Shown here: piece after piece, positions 63,394-64,000 of the stretch
Layout: each line of letters opens with the position of its first letter
Numbering within the stretch: position 1 is the first letter of the stretch
NCBI GenBank assembly: GCA_963831235.1
Contig: CAWHPS010000053.1
Location: 15,576 to 79,575, forward strand
DNA length: 64,000 nucleotides
Source: CAWHPS01 sp963831235
GTDB lineage: Bacteria > Fibrobacterota > OXYB2-FULL-49-7 > JAEUSG01
Reading direction: 5' to 3'
Position numbers and translations under genes: made by a program
Notes under the pieces: generated by a model
Told to the model about the DNA's origin: nothing
Database searches by the model: none
What the model saw: only the letters and a program-made list of their open reading frames with translations

Positions 63394-64000
63394 ATGGATA
63401 TTCATGGCATAGTCTGGCACAGTTTGACAGAATCGGATGCTCTCGCAAACGCGGAATCGTCCCTCGAAAGCGGCTTAAGCGCCCCGGAAGCGGCCCGCCG
63501 CAAAGAAGTGTTTGGCGAGAATGTGATTACGCTTAAAAAAGGCCCCCCCCCGATAATTTTATTCCTGACGCAGTTTAACCAGCCGCTGGTTTACATACTC
63601 CTTGCTGCGTCTTTAGTCACCGCCCTTCTTAAAGAATGGGCTGATTCATCCGTGATCTTCGGTGTCGTTCTGGTCAATGCGATCATCGGGTTTATACAGG
63701 AATCAAAGGCTCTTAAGGCAATCGGATCCCTTGCCAAATCAATGATAAGCGAAGTCACTGTAATCCGAAACGGCAACAAGCAGCGGATTCAGGGCGTCCG
63801 GGTTAACCATTGGCGACATCGTTGTTCTGCAGTCCGGAGACAAGGTACCGGCAGACCTTCGGCTGCTTCAATTGCGCGAATTGCAGATAGACGAATCAGC
63901 GCTTACCGGCGAATCCGTTCCGGTGATCAAACAGACGCAAAATCTTCCATCTGACATCGTACTGGCCGACCGCACCAATATGGCGTATTCATCGACTCTG
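63394..64000 (+). CDS. P-type cation ATPase, N-terminal part with a frameshift (cut by window edge)
   Basis: The start of a PMR1/SERCA-like P2-type ATPase: the cation-ATPase N-domain (VWHSLTESDALANAESS, GLSAPEAARRKEVFGENVI), membrane helices M1-M2 and an actuator domain. Homology moves to another frame at about 63786-63803, after which LTIGDIVVLQSGDKVPADL and the DESALTGES motif are seen to the window end. One base is in excess. It is a sequencing error or a disabled gene; the phosphorylation domain lies outside. Confidence 0.8.

Overview
The window looks like chromosomal DNA of a Gram-negative bacterium of the Fibrobacterota/FCB type. It has roughly 45% G+C, outer-membrane beta-barrel proteins, a heptose-kinase gene for LPS core synthesis, an MlaE permease, and several secreted proteins ending in FlgD/Por-like C-terminal sorting domains with the 'PNPFNP' signature. 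The phylum call is an inference from these traits and from gene order, not from a marker gene comparison.

Positions 1-16400 are mostly housekeeping genes on the + strand: the end of bioD, two secreted DUF5683-like proteins, nrdR, an mlaE-type permease, a CheY-like receiver, secD-secF (with a clear terminator), a membrane-anchored polysaccharide deacetylase, an M50 metalloprotease, the heptose kinase, a beta-barrel plus SppA pair split by one in-frame TGA, thiL, a STAS-like/zinc-finger protein and an inositol-monophosphatase-like gene. Positions 16400-22400 carry signalling genes: a STAS protein, a chemotaxis-receptor remnant, a small membrane protein, a beta-barrel protein, a receiver-HDOD protein and a GAF-SpoIIE phosphatase. 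Positions 22600-29500 form one operon: a membrane-anchored solute-binding protein, two sugar-type ABC permeases (no ATPase nearby), a membrane protein and a family-2 glycosyltransferase. On the minus strand follow rimO, a URO-D-like protein and an AraC-type regulator.

Positions 33000-54100 are an accessory, decaying region. It holds remnants of secreted carbohydrate-active proteins with sorting tails, an IS110/IS1111-type element with 14-bp inverted repeats and a long 3' non-coding end, an ISNCY-like transposase with a frameshift, a group II intron with its maturase, an IS200-like element, two minus-strand cargo-like enzymes (methyltransferase, acetyltransferase), and three separate nucleotidyltransferase toxin-antitoxin-like modules. 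An intact secreted esterase, a compositionally distinct proS and recD2 sit inside it.

Positions 54200-64000 return to ordinary genes: gatA, an aminotransferase, a DUF362 ferredoxin protein, a phosphoglycolate-phosphatase-like HAD protein, a large secreted BNR/beta-propeller protein with a sorting tail, a HicB-like fragment, a TerB-like protein and the start of a P-type ATPase with a frameshift. A family of palindromic repeats (pyrimidine-rich CCCCTCTCC arms ending in GGGGTGAGG) recurs at five places, and one copy supplies the only start codon of the DUF362 gene. No tRNA, rRNA or CRISPR array was seen.
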